From UBA1268 sp002694955 (lineage in GTDB: Bacteria > Planctomycetota > Planctomycetia > Pirellulales > UBA1268): 41,395 bases of DNA. Shown here piece by piece: positions 25,547 to 34,307 of this stretch (the stretch's first letter is position 1; each line of letters opens with the position of its first letter). The stretch covers positions 1 to 41,395 of the forward strand of contig JALCBP010000020.1 of assembly GCA_028066355.1 (NCBI GenBank). Reading direction: 5' to 3'. The position numbers and the translations under genes are program-made. The notes below the pieces were generated by a model. The model was given only the letters and a program-made list of their open reading frames with translations, ran no database searches and was not told the DNA's origin.

Positions 25547-26391
25547 GCTGTGCCTTCAGAAGCGGGTGCTGTGCCTTCAGAAGCGGGTGCTGTGCCTTCA
25601 GAAGCGGGTGCTGTGCCTTCAGAAGCGGGTGGTGTGCTTTCAGGAGCGGGCGAAGAATCTGCTTCTTTTTCCTGTGCTTTTTTTTCTTTCTTCGTCTCAA
25701 CCTTCGGCTGTTCTGCCTTACTCGATGTATCTTGCTTGGAAGAACTTGTTTCTTCCGGAGCAGCATTGGGCAGGCGTTGCTCAGCAAACCAGTTGTAAAA
25801 TTCTTTCGTTTTTTCCTGAGCAAGGTCTTCCGCGTGCTCCGTAGCCAGATTTGCCATGGGACTTGAAGGAAATTCGTTCGCAACAGCCTCATAACCACGA
25901 CGAGCCTGTTCTAGATCACCAAGGCTTTCCCTGGCTTTTGCCAAGCCCATTGTTGCACGTTCTGCAACCATACCGGTTGGTCGCTGTGACAAAAGATCAG
26001 CATAGGCTGCAGCCGCTTTCTCAAGCCGCTCTCGAGCTACATCATTTGCAGGATCCGTCTTTGCAAAAAGGAGATCTGTGGCCTCTGATAAATTTCTATC
26101 TAACAGAATAAGTTCAGACCACTGTGCAGCGGGAGTGCCGGGATAACGGAGAATGACCTCCCGGAAACCTTCCTGATCACCTGTTACCAGCGCAGACAGA
26201 CACGTATCCCAGCTTTCAGAGCGACTTGCCTCCCATCGCGATGAAACGAAAAGGCCAACTAGCACCAGAACAAGTGCCCCGATCGCAATCGACAGAATTG
26301 GGGTAACATATGGACGCAACCGTTCAGAAAGCTGCTCAACACTATCAGCAAGTTCATTTTCCCGCAGTTCGTGTCGACGTTCCGACTTCAT
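25537..26391 (-). CDS. Membrane-anchored TPR-like protein with APASEGT repeat tail
   Basis: 284 residues from the ATG at 26391, which has GGAG six bases upstream; the frame is open to a TTG at 26448. A charged N terminus precedes one transmembrane helix at about 29-51. The C-terminal side (about 60-205) is helical and resembles tetratricopeptide repeats, in the style of YfgM/BamD-like proteins (GLAKARESLGDLEQARRGY and similar). The tail is Lys/Glu-rich, then has four APASEGT-type repeats from a 21-base tandem array. The protein is probably inner-membrane with the repeats outside; it may act as an assembly scaffold, but the specific role is unknown. It is divergent from the helicase gene. Confidence 0.75.
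   Translation of the reverse strand: MKSERRHELRENELADSVEQLSERLRPYVTPILSIAIGALVLVLVGLFVSSRWEASRSESWDTCLSALVTGDQEGFREVILRYPGTPAAQWSELILLDRNLSEATDLLFAKTDPANDVARERLEKAAAAYADLLSQRPTGMVAERATMGLAKARESLGDLEQARRGYEAVANEFPSSPMANLATEHAEDLAQEKTKEFYNWFAEQRLPNAAPEETSSSKQDTSSKAEQPKVETKKEKKAQEKEADSSPAPESTPPASEGTAPASEGTAPASEGTAPASEGTAEE
25546..25650 (+). repeat. 21-base tandem repeat array, four perfect copies plus one degenerate
   Basis: Unit TGCTGTGCCTTCAGAAGCGGG starts at 25546, 25567, 25588 and 25609, and a diverged copy lies at 25630-25650. Being a multiple of three, it changes only the length of the protein tail. It is a candidate variable-number tandem repeat. Confidence 0.95.
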
Positions 26392-26526
26392 CTCATACTC
26401 CGTTCGTGTAGTCTTGACTGCTTCTACCGTCGCCCGGTATTCACGCAAACCAATAATTTATCGACAAATAGACGCTTCTTGAAGCCAAGCGTCAAGGTGA
26501 CACCAGCAGTGTGGTAAAGTCCTGCC

Positions 26527-28635
26527 ATGCCGACAACCTTGCCCAAAAAACAAACACACGTGAATCACCGACCAAACCCACATCGGGGGCTAAATCCCGC
26601 TCAACTAGACGCTGTGCAGGCTCCCACGGGGCCTCTTCTTGTCCTTGCCGGCGCCGGAACGGGCAAAACCCGCGTCGTCATTGCCCGAATACTTCACCTT
26701 GTTCAACAGGGAACCCTCCCCGAGCGCATTCTTGCTGTGACCTTCACCAATAAGGCTGCCCGCGAAATGGTCCATCGTATTGATGGAAAATTCAAGAAAA
26801 AACGAACATCACAGACATCGCCAAAAGAGAATGCACAAGAACAGAAACCTGAGATTTCGACAATTCACTCACTCTGTGTCCGCATCCTTCGTCGGCATGC
26901 TGAACATGCCGGCTACCCAACACGGTTTGTCATCGTCGATCGAGGTGAGCAAGAAACTACTGCGCGCCGTGTACTTAAAGAATTGAAAGTGGCTGAGGCG
27001 ACACTACGACCGGCTGATCTTCTTGCTCGAATCAGTCATTGGAAAAGTCGGGGGGTTCGAGCTGACACGGTTTTTGACACGCTTTCTGCCGATGCAGATG
27101 ATTCGTGGGATCTCGCGGCTGCAGGATATCAGCGATATCAGCGGCTCATGCACGGTGTTGGTGCCGTTGACTTTGATGACTTACTTCTTGTTGTTGACCA
27201 ACTTTTTGATCAACATGAAACGATACGACAACAGGAAGCGCAGCGATTCGATCATGTTCTAGTTGATGAATACCAAGACACGAGCGGCATTCAGGAACGC
27301 ATCCTTTCCGCCCTTGCTCGTGACCACCGAAGCCTCTGTGTTGTTGGCGATGATGACCAATCAATCTATGCATGGAGGGGTGCGCAAATCTCGCATATTC
27401 TTGATTTCCCGACGCGATGGCCAGGGGCTACCGTTGTACGACTTGAAGAAAACTATCGATCAACACCCGAGATTATTGAAGCTGCCAACAAACTCATAGA
27501 GCGTAATTCTCGTCGCCATGAAAAAACCCTTGTGTCCAAGGCACCATCAGGCCTCAAGCCAAACATCATGCAAGCCCAAGACGAAGTTGATGAAGCCCGT
27601 CGCGTTACCTCAGACGTAGAAGGATTGCTGAGAGAACGGTATGCACCACAAAATGAAATGGCGATTCTAGTCCGAACTGGCGAACAAACTCGTGTTTTCG
27701 AGACTGAATTGCGTCACCGCAATATCCCGTATGAGCTTATTGGAAGTCGTTCTTTCTTCGATCGTCGTGAGGTGAAGGACGTGCTGTCTTTCCTTCGTCT
27801 TCTGGTCGATCAAACTGATGACCTCGCACTGTCAAGAATCGCAAATGTGCCACCACGTGGTCTTTCATATAACGCCGTCGAAAAGGCTCGGAAAAAGGCA
27901 ACCGAGTCAGGAGCAAGCCTCTGGTCGACACTCCTTGCTCTCAGGAATACTGGACAGCTTTCATCTGCTGCATCTGCAGGTGTTGGAAAGCTCGAACAAC
28001 TCATAGCATTGGGTCCAGCAAATGCCCAGAGTGGAACGACTGCTGCGGAAGCACTTCAACACGTCCTCGATCAAGCGAACTACCGGCAGTATCTCGAAAA
28101 AGAATTCGAGGATGAAAGGGAGCAAGAAGCACGTTGGCTGTCAGTAGAGGAAATCGTCAATGGCCTCGCAAGACACGAAAAAGGAAATCGAGACACCGAG
28201 CCTGCACGAATCGTCCAACGGTACCTTGATGACCTCATCCTCGAAGTTCAGGAAGCCGAGCGTTTCGAGGAGGACAAACCAAAAGGAAACACCCTTAAAC
28301 TTATGACACTTCATGCCGCAAAAGGTCTTGAGTTTGACTGCGTCTGGATGGTTGGCTTGGAGGAGAACCTTTTGCCACATATTCGAGCAGTAAATGAAGG
28401 CCTCTCTGCAATCGACGAGGAGCGGCGGCTCTGCTACGTGGGAGTGACGCGAGCCCGAAAGCGACTTGTACTTTCACTTGCCCTGACACGAATGAAATGG
28501 GGGAAAGCCAAACCCTGCAAACCAAGTCGATTCCTCTACGAACTAACCGGTCAATCAGAGAAATTCATTGAGGGACCTGCAAAAGCACGAGAGAAAGTCG
28601 CGGCAAAGCCACGAACACGTAGGGCACCCCGTTGA
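26527..28635 (+). CDS. uvrD: UvrD/PcrA-type superfamily 1 DNA helicase
   Basis: 702 residues, close to PcrA/UvrD (about 720). All core motifs are present: Q-motif-like LNPAQLDAV at 22-30, Walker A AGAGTGKT at 41-48, motif Ia TFTNKAAREM near 73, Walker B VDEYQDT near 246, motif III GDDDQSIYAWRG near 275, motif IV EENYRS near 310, motif V LHAAKGLEFD near 594 and motif VI VGVTRARKRL near 637. It is an ATP-driven 3'-5' helicase for mismatch or excision repair and replication restart. The C-terminal tail is Lys/Arg/Pro-rich, a likely DNA or partner contact. The ribosome-binding site is weak. It is divergent from the TPR-like gene. Confidence 0.95.
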   Translation: MPTTLPKKQTHVNHRPNPHRGLNPAQLDAVQAPTGPLLVLAGAGTGKTRVVIARILHLVQQGTLPERILAVTFTNKAAREMVHRIDGKFKKKRTSQTSPKENAQEQKPEISTIHSLCVRILRRHAEHAGYPTRFVIVDRGEQETTARRVLKELKVAEATLRPADLLARISHWKSRGVRADTVFDTLSADADDSWDLAAAGYQRYQRLMHGVGAVDFDDLLLVVDQLFDQHETIRQQEAQRFDHVLVDEYQDTSGIQERILSALARDHRSLCVVGDDDQSIYAWRGAQISHILDFPTRWPGATVVRLEENYRSTPEIIEAANKLIERNSRRHEKTLVSKAPSGLKPNIMQAQDEVDEARRVTSDVEGLLRERYAPQNEMAILVRTGEQTRVFETELRHRNIPYELIGSRSFFDRREVKDVLSFLRLLVDQTDDLALSRIANVPPRGLSYNAVEKARKKATESGASLWSTLLALRNTGQLSSAASAGVGKLEQLIALGPANAQSGTTAAEALQHVLDQANYRQYLEKEFEDEREQEARWLSVEEIVNGLARHEKGNRDTEPARIVQRYLDDLILEVQEAERFEEDKPKGNTLKLMTLHAAKGLEFDCVWMVGLEENLLPHIRAVNEGLSAIDEERRLCYVGVTRARKRLVLSLALTRMKWGKAKPCKPSRFLYELTGQSEKFIEGPAKAREKVAAKPRTRRAPR

Positions 28636-28725
28636 AGCCAGCCAAACAAAGCCATGTGACATTCAAATTCATTCGGAAACCGGGACTAGACCAAATAAAA
28701 TAAGTCCAGGACAGAGCCTCTTTGC

Positions 28726-30435
28726 CTATCCTCGAAAAACATCTGGCAGCATCCTAGCCAGGTTCCAGAGACCACGTTTCCCCGCTGCGATGGCTGAGTA
28801 CATACCTGCGACTCCTTTCGCAAGCTGCCTTCCCCTACTATGCCAAGGAAACCAGGGTGGCGTTGGCCAAACCCGCAACGGACTTCGAAGAATCGAGTTT
28901 TGGACAAGAGGCAAAAAGTACGGGTTATGGACATACCCCAAACCGCTTCCGGGAGATTCAATTGTGCCTCCCGGAAAACCACCCCAAGGAATATTGGCTA
29001 CCGCATAGGCCAGTGCTGACCAAGCATTTACAGCAACAACTCCATACCGCAAATGCTCTATCAATAGTTCAACACGAGACTCATCATGTGTCGCCATTCC
29101 ATCAGGGCGTGTCACGCTCGCTGCGAGGTTTCCTGGCAATTCATTCACAACATGAGACGCAGCGACACAAAAATCTTCAATAGAGTTTCCCTCTACCGCT
29201 GTCTCAACCGCAATCGGGACAAACCATTCTCGGGCAAACCAATGAGGCTGTGCCTCTCGGCGAATATCCCGGAGCAGCTTCGGCTGCAAACATCCATCTG
29301 AAACGGATTCACCTGTGGCATTTTGGTGAAGATCGACGGCGCCTGGATACCAAGCTGGACGAGCTGGCAGACTCCTGAGTCGCTGTTCAATACGATCAAG
29401 AAAAAGCTGCCGTTGGGACCAGGTGCGACTCGTCACAATAACCTTTGTCGCGATGCAGTTAAACGAAGAATTATTTGCAATTGATGCAGCAATTTGGTCT
29501 GCCTGAAAAAACAAATCTTTCGTTGGATAATTTCCAGGGACAACAATCCACGGAGTGACATTCCCAAGTTCACAGGTAATGGACTTTGAAAGCAGTTGTT
29601 TTTCATTACTTGAAACAATGCTCTCAAATGTTGCTTCCCCTCCTGTGAGATGCATTGCTGTCACTTCCTGAGTGCTGATTGCATCATTCACAAGTGCCGG
29701 ATCACCAACGACAACATGAAGCAAGCCTGCCTCTACGAGCGGGTTCAATGCAGACCGCAAAACGGGCACAAGGGATTTCTGCACTGGATGAAGCTTAAGT
29801 AAAACAGCACGGCCCTGTTCAAAGATTTGGCTCACAGCATCTGCTGCGGCCAAGCCTGTAACATTACCTGCACCAAGAACAACAGCAACTCCCGGAGCAT
29901 TCGTTCCTGGCCGACACTCCTCTCGCCAGAGCCTCATGAATGCTTCAACACTCCCTGGATTCGCACAACGAACAGTCGCTTGGTGACCCCGGAAAATTGT
30001 GGAGTCGTAAAGTCTGCACTCTGGCAAGACATCTACAGCTACGAACGTGGAAGGCGACCCAAACGGTGACTCAACTATCTCATTCTGTCGGTGCGTCATA
30101 CGAGGACGGACAGACACTTCAGGCACGCCAGTCCTGTCGATACTTTGTAAAGCCTGAGCAGTTATGAACAAAAGACGCAATGTTGCAATGGGACCAGTCG
30201 CACACTCTTCCGCCCACAGCACTGACCGAAGATGGTCAGTGCATGAATCTCGACCATCAGGCCCTAGCGATTTCATAGCAACGGCAGCACGAACCCAGGC
30301 ATCTGACTCACCACCAACTGACTGAGCTGTTCTTCTAGCGAGCTCTGCTCTCTCAGTTACAGATGTATTTCTCCAGCGACCCGCTGCACGTGATAACTGC
30401 TGGCATGCAGAGCCCACATCAAACTCAGGGGGCAT
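28726..30435 (-). CDS. Aldehyde dehydrogenase superfamily protein, atypical
   Basis: 569 residues, ATG with AAGAGG about 7-8 bases upstream. The ALDH fold is seen from HLTGGEATFESI at 262-273, then TCELGNVTP at 287-295 with the general base Glu289 (usual ELGGK reads ELGNV), and the nucleophile region NNSSFNC at 321-327 with Cys327 in place of the usual NxGQxC. A Gly-rich AGNVTGL near 190 matches the nucleotide-binding side. The protein carries about 50 extra C-terminal residues rich in Trp, Pro and Arg after the usual ALDH end. Substrate unknown. It lies 163 bases downstream of mnmE on the same strand and converges on the helicase gene. Confidence 0.85.
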   Translation of the reverse strand: MPPEFDVGSACQQLSRAAGRWRNTSVTERAELARRTAQSVGGESDAWVRAAVAMKSLGPDGRDSCTDHLRSVLWAEECATGPIATLRLLFITAQALQSIDRTGVPEVSVRPRMTHRQNEIVESPFGSPSTFVAVDVLPECRLYDSTIFRGHQATVRCANPGSVEAFMRLWREECRPGTNAPGVAVVLGAGNVTGLAAADAVSQIFEQGRAVLLKLHPVQKSLVPVLRSALNPLVEAGLLHVVVGDPALVNDAISTQEVTAMHLTGGEATFESIVSSNEKQLLSKSITCELGNVTPWIVVPGNYPTKDLFFQADQIAASIANNSSFNCIATKVIVTSRTWSQRQLFLDRIEQRLRSLPARPAWYPGAVDLHQNATGESVSDGCLQPKLLRDIRREAQPHWFAREWFVPIAVETAVEGNSIEDFCVAASHVVNELPGNLAASVTRPDGMATHDESRVELLIEHLRYGVVAVNAWSALAYAVANIPWGGFPGGTIESPGSGLGYVHNPYFLPLVQNSILRSPLRVWPTPPWFPWHSRGRQLAKGVAGMYSAIAAGKRGLWNLARMLPDVFRG

Positions 30436-30598
30436 TATGGCTACCTCTTTTTACAAGCACACCGTGTAGGCACACTTTTCTGGAGTACTGGCATCAAACA
30501 AACACGTTTCAACATTTTTAGAGAACTGCAGTATGCCCGAGAACTATATGCATCAACCAGTTCTAGTATACGGAACATTTCTGATGAACTTGAACACA

Positions 30599-32029
30599 CT
30601 ACTTCCCGATGCAGTGCCGGGAAAAAACACGATCGATAATATCTGTACCTACCACGGCACCAGTTACCTCACCGAGCGCATCAATGGAATGTCTAAGAAG
30701 AACTGCAAGCAAAGCTTCATCAGGTGGCAGACCGTCACAACCAGTCAAGCTTTTTTCAGCCTGAACAAGTGATTCGCGCGCCGAGTGTATTCCTGCACGA
30801 AGCCGGATTGTGGCAGGTGTTGATCGATTGAGGCCTGAAACTATGTCGAGAATCCGCTGCCTCAACAGGTCAACACCAACACCTGATTTCACACTTGTCA
30901 GGATGTACTCATCGGACGTAGCCATCTTGTCTAAAGCTGGATTTTGATCAACACGAGTAAGTACATGAATACATTCGGCTGTTACTCGATCCGTCACCGT
31001 AATAGGAGATCCTGAGTCAGCATCGTGGCAAGCAACAACAACATCTGCCCGTTGAATTTCCTCCCTCGCCACTCGATCAGCTTCTACATTCACTTCACGC
31101 TCTGCCACGAGGCGATCACCAGATTCAAACAGCCCACCAACACCTGCCAAGTCAACAAGAAGGCACGAAACGACACCAGCAGTGTCGCACAACTCACCTG
31201 TTATCCAGTCACGTGTTGTTCCCACGGCATTTTCCACGAGTGCAGCATCACGGCCAACCAGATGATTGAAGAGGCTGCTCTTACCGATATTTGGAGGGCC
31301 TGCCAAAACAACCCTCGGCAAGCCACCTTGGCCTCCACTATCACGACTCGCTAGCTGATACATGACACCATCGAGTTGTTGGCATACATGCCGTATCTTT
31401 GGAATAATTGTGTCTTGCGTAGTATCTGGAATAGGTACGGCATCGGGCGCCAGATCATCTGCAAAATCAATTGCTGCTTCAATATCGGCGACAAGATCAA
31501 GCAAATATTCCCGCAGCTGCTCAACTAATCGACCAACCCCTCCCGCCATACGGTCGAGTGCCTGAGATAATTCCTTTGGTGTTCGTGCATCGACAATACC
31601 AACGACTGCCTCCGCTTGAAGTAAATCGATTTTCCCCGCAAGAAAACTTCGCAGAGAAAACTCTCCACCACGTGCCAACCTAGCTCCAAGGCGGCAGGCT
31701 TCCTCCACAAAAGCTGCCTGTAAAGGAGCCGACCCTGGAAACTGTACCTCAGCAACTGCGGCTCCCAATGGCCCATTAGGACCGGGCCAAAATAGAACGT
31801 GAACACGAAGTTCTCCCCAAGCCGAACCTAGTGATTTGGGATGAAAAGCCACTTCGATCATCCGTGCAGACTGCCCCAGACCAGGCAACTGAAGCGGAGA
31901 TCCGTCAACACGTAGGAAAAGTTGATGCAAGACATCGCTAAGGCCATCTCCAGCCAGACGCACAATGGAACGTGCAGATGGCTGAGGTGCGGTTGCTGGG
32001 GCAACAATAAGATCAGTCGTAGAATCCAT
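30599..32029 (-). CDS. mnmE: tRNA modification GTPase MnmE (TrmE)
   Basis: 476 residues from the ATG at 32029; a TTG three codons upstream is the alternative. With MnmG it builds the C5 modification of U34 in certain tRNAs. The N-terminal formyl-THF domain begins with DLIVAPATAP, then a helical domain, the G domain with G1 GPPNIGKS at 244-251, G2 GTTRD at 270-274, G3 DLAG at 293-296 (normally DTAG), and G4 TRVD at 358-361 (normally NKxD). The C terminus is CIGK, matching the family's C(I/L)GK with the catalytic Cys. It follows yidC closely, a gene order seen in many bacteria. Confidence 0.94.
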   Translation of the reverse strand: MDSTTDLIVAPATAPQPSARSIVRLAGDGLSDVLHQLFLRVDGSPLQLPGLGQSARMIEVAFHPKSLGSAWGELRVHVLFWPGPNGPLGAAVAEVQFPGSAPLQAAFVEEACRLGARLARGGEFSLRSFLAGKIDLLQAEAVVGIVDARTPKELSQALDRMAGGVGRLVEQLREYLLDLVADIEAAIDFADDLAPDAVPIPDTTQDTIIPKIRHVCQQLDGVMYQLASRDSGGQGGLPRVVLAGPPNIGKSSLFNHLVGRDAALVENAVGTTRDWITGELCDTAGVVSCLLVDLAGVGGLFESGDRLVAEREVNVEADRVAREEIQRADVVVACHDADSGSPITVTDRVTAECIHVLTRVDQNPALDKMATSDEYILTSVKSGVGVDLLRQRILDIVSGLNRSTPATIRLRAGIHSARESLVQAEKSLTGCDGLPPDEALLAVLLRHSIDALGEVTGAVVGTDIIDRVFSRHCIGK

Positions 32030-32102
32030 AACACCCAAGCTGTAGTAGGCAGTGGTGAGAGGTAGTTACCGAAAAGACATGCCAAACTAAGCAAACTGCA
32101 CG

Positions 32103-34223
32103 CTACCGGCGTTTTCGACGTTTTCGCCCACCTGAGGATCTTTCCACCGGTTTACTACTGACCGCATCCACTATCGTCGGCCCTCCTGCCCCAGCGAGTG
32201 CCCCACCAGGCTTCGCTGTCGGAAGCAGGAGTCGTTCAGCGATACCCCAGAGACTGGATGCAATGAAATAGAGGCATAAACCGCACGGGACCTTGAAGAA
32301 CATCAGTGCCATGAAAAACATCATGTACTTCATTACCTGCTGCTGCATCTTCGCTTGTTCATCGACGGCTGGTGGCATAAAGAGTTTCTGCTGCCACAAG
32401 AAGAGTCCAATCGTCAGTAGCGGAAAGAGGTTCAGATAGGGACCAAGCCACCCTTCAGGAGCAACAAGAAAGCCAGGCATAAAACCAGACCAATCAAGCA
32501 TCATATCTGGTGCGGCGAGGTTCGAACACCAGCGGATTGCCGATGTGAATAGAGGCGCTTGTCTCAGTTCGACATCCGTCGCCAACGACCGATAGAGTCC
32601 CATGAAGATAGGAATCTGTATGAATACCAGAAGGCAGCCACCAGCTGGGTTGTAGTTGTGTTTTCGCCAGAGTTCCTGAGTAACCATCGTGCGTTTCTGA
32701 GGATCGTTCTTATACTTTTCCGCAATAGCCTTCATTTCAGGCTGAAGAACCTGCATTTTCTGTGAGGACAAGGCTTGTTTCCGGCTGATTGGAAACATTG
32801 CCCCACGAACAATCACAGTCAGAAGAATGATCGCAATTCCGTAGTTCCGAATAATGGCATGAAGCACGTGCAGAATTGCAATCATGGGCCTCGCAACCCA
32901 GCCAAACCAACCGTAGTACACAAGATCATTCATCGATGCCTGTGGACGACCAAACGTTGCAAGCAAAGCCGGACGCTTCGGCCCAGCAAATATGTCGAAT
33001 CGATGAACTACTGGAACTTCTGGTTCGAGTTGTAATTCGCGAGACAATAGGCGACAGCTTACATTAACCAGCTTCCGACGAGCAGCCTCTGGCACATCTC
33101 CAACGACAACTGACTGGACCTCTGCTAGCTGGGGAATCTCATTACCTTCGACTGCCGGCAGCAACCCACTCGCAAAATAGAGCGCATCTACTCCAGCGAA
33201 TGAAAGGGGTTTTTCATCAAGAATTGCGCTTGCTGTTGGTTCAGCATCTTCATCCGTCAACGTAAGCCCACTGATAAGCGTCGATGGCTCTCCAACAAAA
33301 CGCATCGCAACATCTCGCACACCTAGCGATCCCCATGAGCGTGACACTCGAGCTGCATACCACCATCCTTCTGTGGGCAGACCGTTTGGGCCGTCAAGTG
33401 AATATTCGAGTTGAGTCTTNNNNNNNNNNNNNNNNNNNNNNNNNNNNNNNNNNNNNNNNNNNNNNNNNNNNNNNNNNNNNNNNNNNNNNNNNNNNNNNNN
33501 NNNNNNNNNNNNNNNNNNNGGGCGGATTACTTCAAGGGGGCGTCGTGTTGCCTGAACGTCAAGCGTTTGTTCTTGACCAATGACTTCTCCTTGTGGTCGG
33601 CGAAAAGTAACAGAAACAATCTGGCGAGGTTTCAGGCGAGAAAGAACAGCAGCAAGGCTCTGAGGATCAGGAGTCGTTGAACCTTCTACACGAACAATGA
33701 CATCCCCTGCCTGAAGGCCCGCCATTTCTGCTGGAGTACCATCACCAACAACATTAAGTCGGCACCCCTCAGGCACGATATCTGCTGCAAAGTGACCAAT
33801 GTATGCCCCACGATCATCCTGATCATGAAACTGTTCACCAGCTAACTCGATGCGTTCAATAGTCCCGCCACGGCTGGACAATGTTACCAACATACCCGCC
33901 GGGGAGGCAGGATTGAGTGACCCCAGCGACAGGTGACGACGTGGCGCCACCTCTGGCACTGAAGGCTCCAAGTCTGGCTTCGCATCACCGGCAGACTCGC
34001 TTGTTTCTAAATCCCCAACAAGACGATCTGGTTCTCCAGTGGTGGAATCACGCTCATCTTTTGGTGTGACACGTTCTTGCTGCACTTCGGCAGCGTCCTC
34101 CGCATTCAATCCTACAACGGGCGGCTTTTCTTCTGCCTGTGGAAATAGAATTGAGCGCATGATTTGGCTGCTGAGAACAGCAGCCAATGAGAGAGCAATA
34201 AAAACAGCGTAGCGTCGTTCCAC
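32103..34223 (-). CDS. yidC: Membrane protein insertase YidC with embedded PDZ-like domain
   Basis: About 706 residues, with 34 unknown from an assembly gap, from a GTG start with only a weak ribosome-binding site. N-terminal signal-anchor (about 5-25), an acidic linker, the periplasmic domain, then the conserved insertase core (GWVARPMIAILH, RGAMFPISRKQ with the substrate-groove Arg, WRKHNYNPAGGCL, PCGLCLYFIASSLW) with five membrane segments, and a very basic tail. At about 148-226 the periplasmic domain contains a PDZ-like module (GTPAEMAGLQAGDVIVRV, then strands). YidC inserts and folds inner-membrane proteins, alone or with SecYEG. The frame is open on both sides of the N-run. mnmE follows, 73 bases downstream. 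Confidence 0.95.
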   Translation of the reverse strand: MERRYAVFIALSLAAVLSSQIMRSILFPQAEEKPPVVGLNAEDAAEVQQERVTPKDERDSTTGEPDRLVGDLETSESAGDAKPDLEPSVPEVAPRRHLSLGSLNPASPAGMLVTLSSRGGTIERIELAGEQFHDQDDRGAYIGHFAADIVPEGCRLNVVGDGTPAEMAGLQAGDVIVRVEGSTTPDPQSLAAVLSRLKPRQIVSVTFRRPQGEVIGQEQTLDVQATRRPLEVIRXXXXXXXXXXXXXXXXXXXXXXXXXXXXXXXXXXKTQLEYSLDGPNGLPTEGWWYAARVSRSWGSLGVRDVAMRFVGEPSTLISGLTLTDEDAEPTASAILDEKPLSFAGVDALYFASGLLPAVEGNEIPQLAEVQSVVVGDVPEAARRKLVNVSCRLLSRELQLEPEVPVVHRFDIFAGPKRPALLATFGRPQASMNDLVYYGWFGWVARPMIAILHVLHAIIRNYGIAIILLTVIVRGAMFPISRKQALSSQKMQVLQPEMKAIAEKYKNDPQKRTMVTQELWRKHNYNPAGGCLLVFIQIPIFMGLYRSLATDVELRQAPLFTSAIRWCSNLAAPDMMLDWSGFMPGFLVAPEGWLGPYLNLFPLLTIGLFLWQQKLFMPPAVDEQAKMQQQVMKYMMFFMALMFFKVPCGLCLYFIASSLWGIAERLLLPTAKPGGALAGAGGPTIVDAVSSKPVERSSGGRKRRKRR
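33420..33519. other. Assembly gap (100 N)
   Basis: Exactly 100 N within yidC, directly after the PDZ-like segment. 100 is a conventional filler length, so the real distance, and whether the reading frame is truly continuous, is unknown. Confidence 0.99.
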
Positions 34224-34251
34224 GGTAATCCAGCGAGGGTAATCCAGCGAG
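34224..34251 (-). repeat. 14-base tandem duplication at the yidC start
   Basis: Two perfect copies of GGTAATCCAGCGAG (plus-strand sense) lie immediately upstream of the yidC GTG, so the weak GGA-type ribosome contact of yidC is duplicated. Confidence 0.9.
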
Positions 34252-34307
34252 AAAATGGTAGTGTAGTCTGTTTCTGGTGCAATCAGGAGGGGGCGTATCC
34301 GTTTTTA

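Noticed and set aside
25546..25650. Possible CRISPR array
   Set aside because: The 21-base units are contiguous without spacers and code for a protein tail.
25468..25898. Several overlapping open frames across the 21-base repeat array on both strands
   Set aside because: They arise because a repeat of 21 bases keeps every frame open; their products are low-complexity and lack start signals.
30533..30772. Small plus-strand frame near the mnmE end
   Set aside because: It runs antisense into mnmE and has no ribosome-binding site or recognisable domain.
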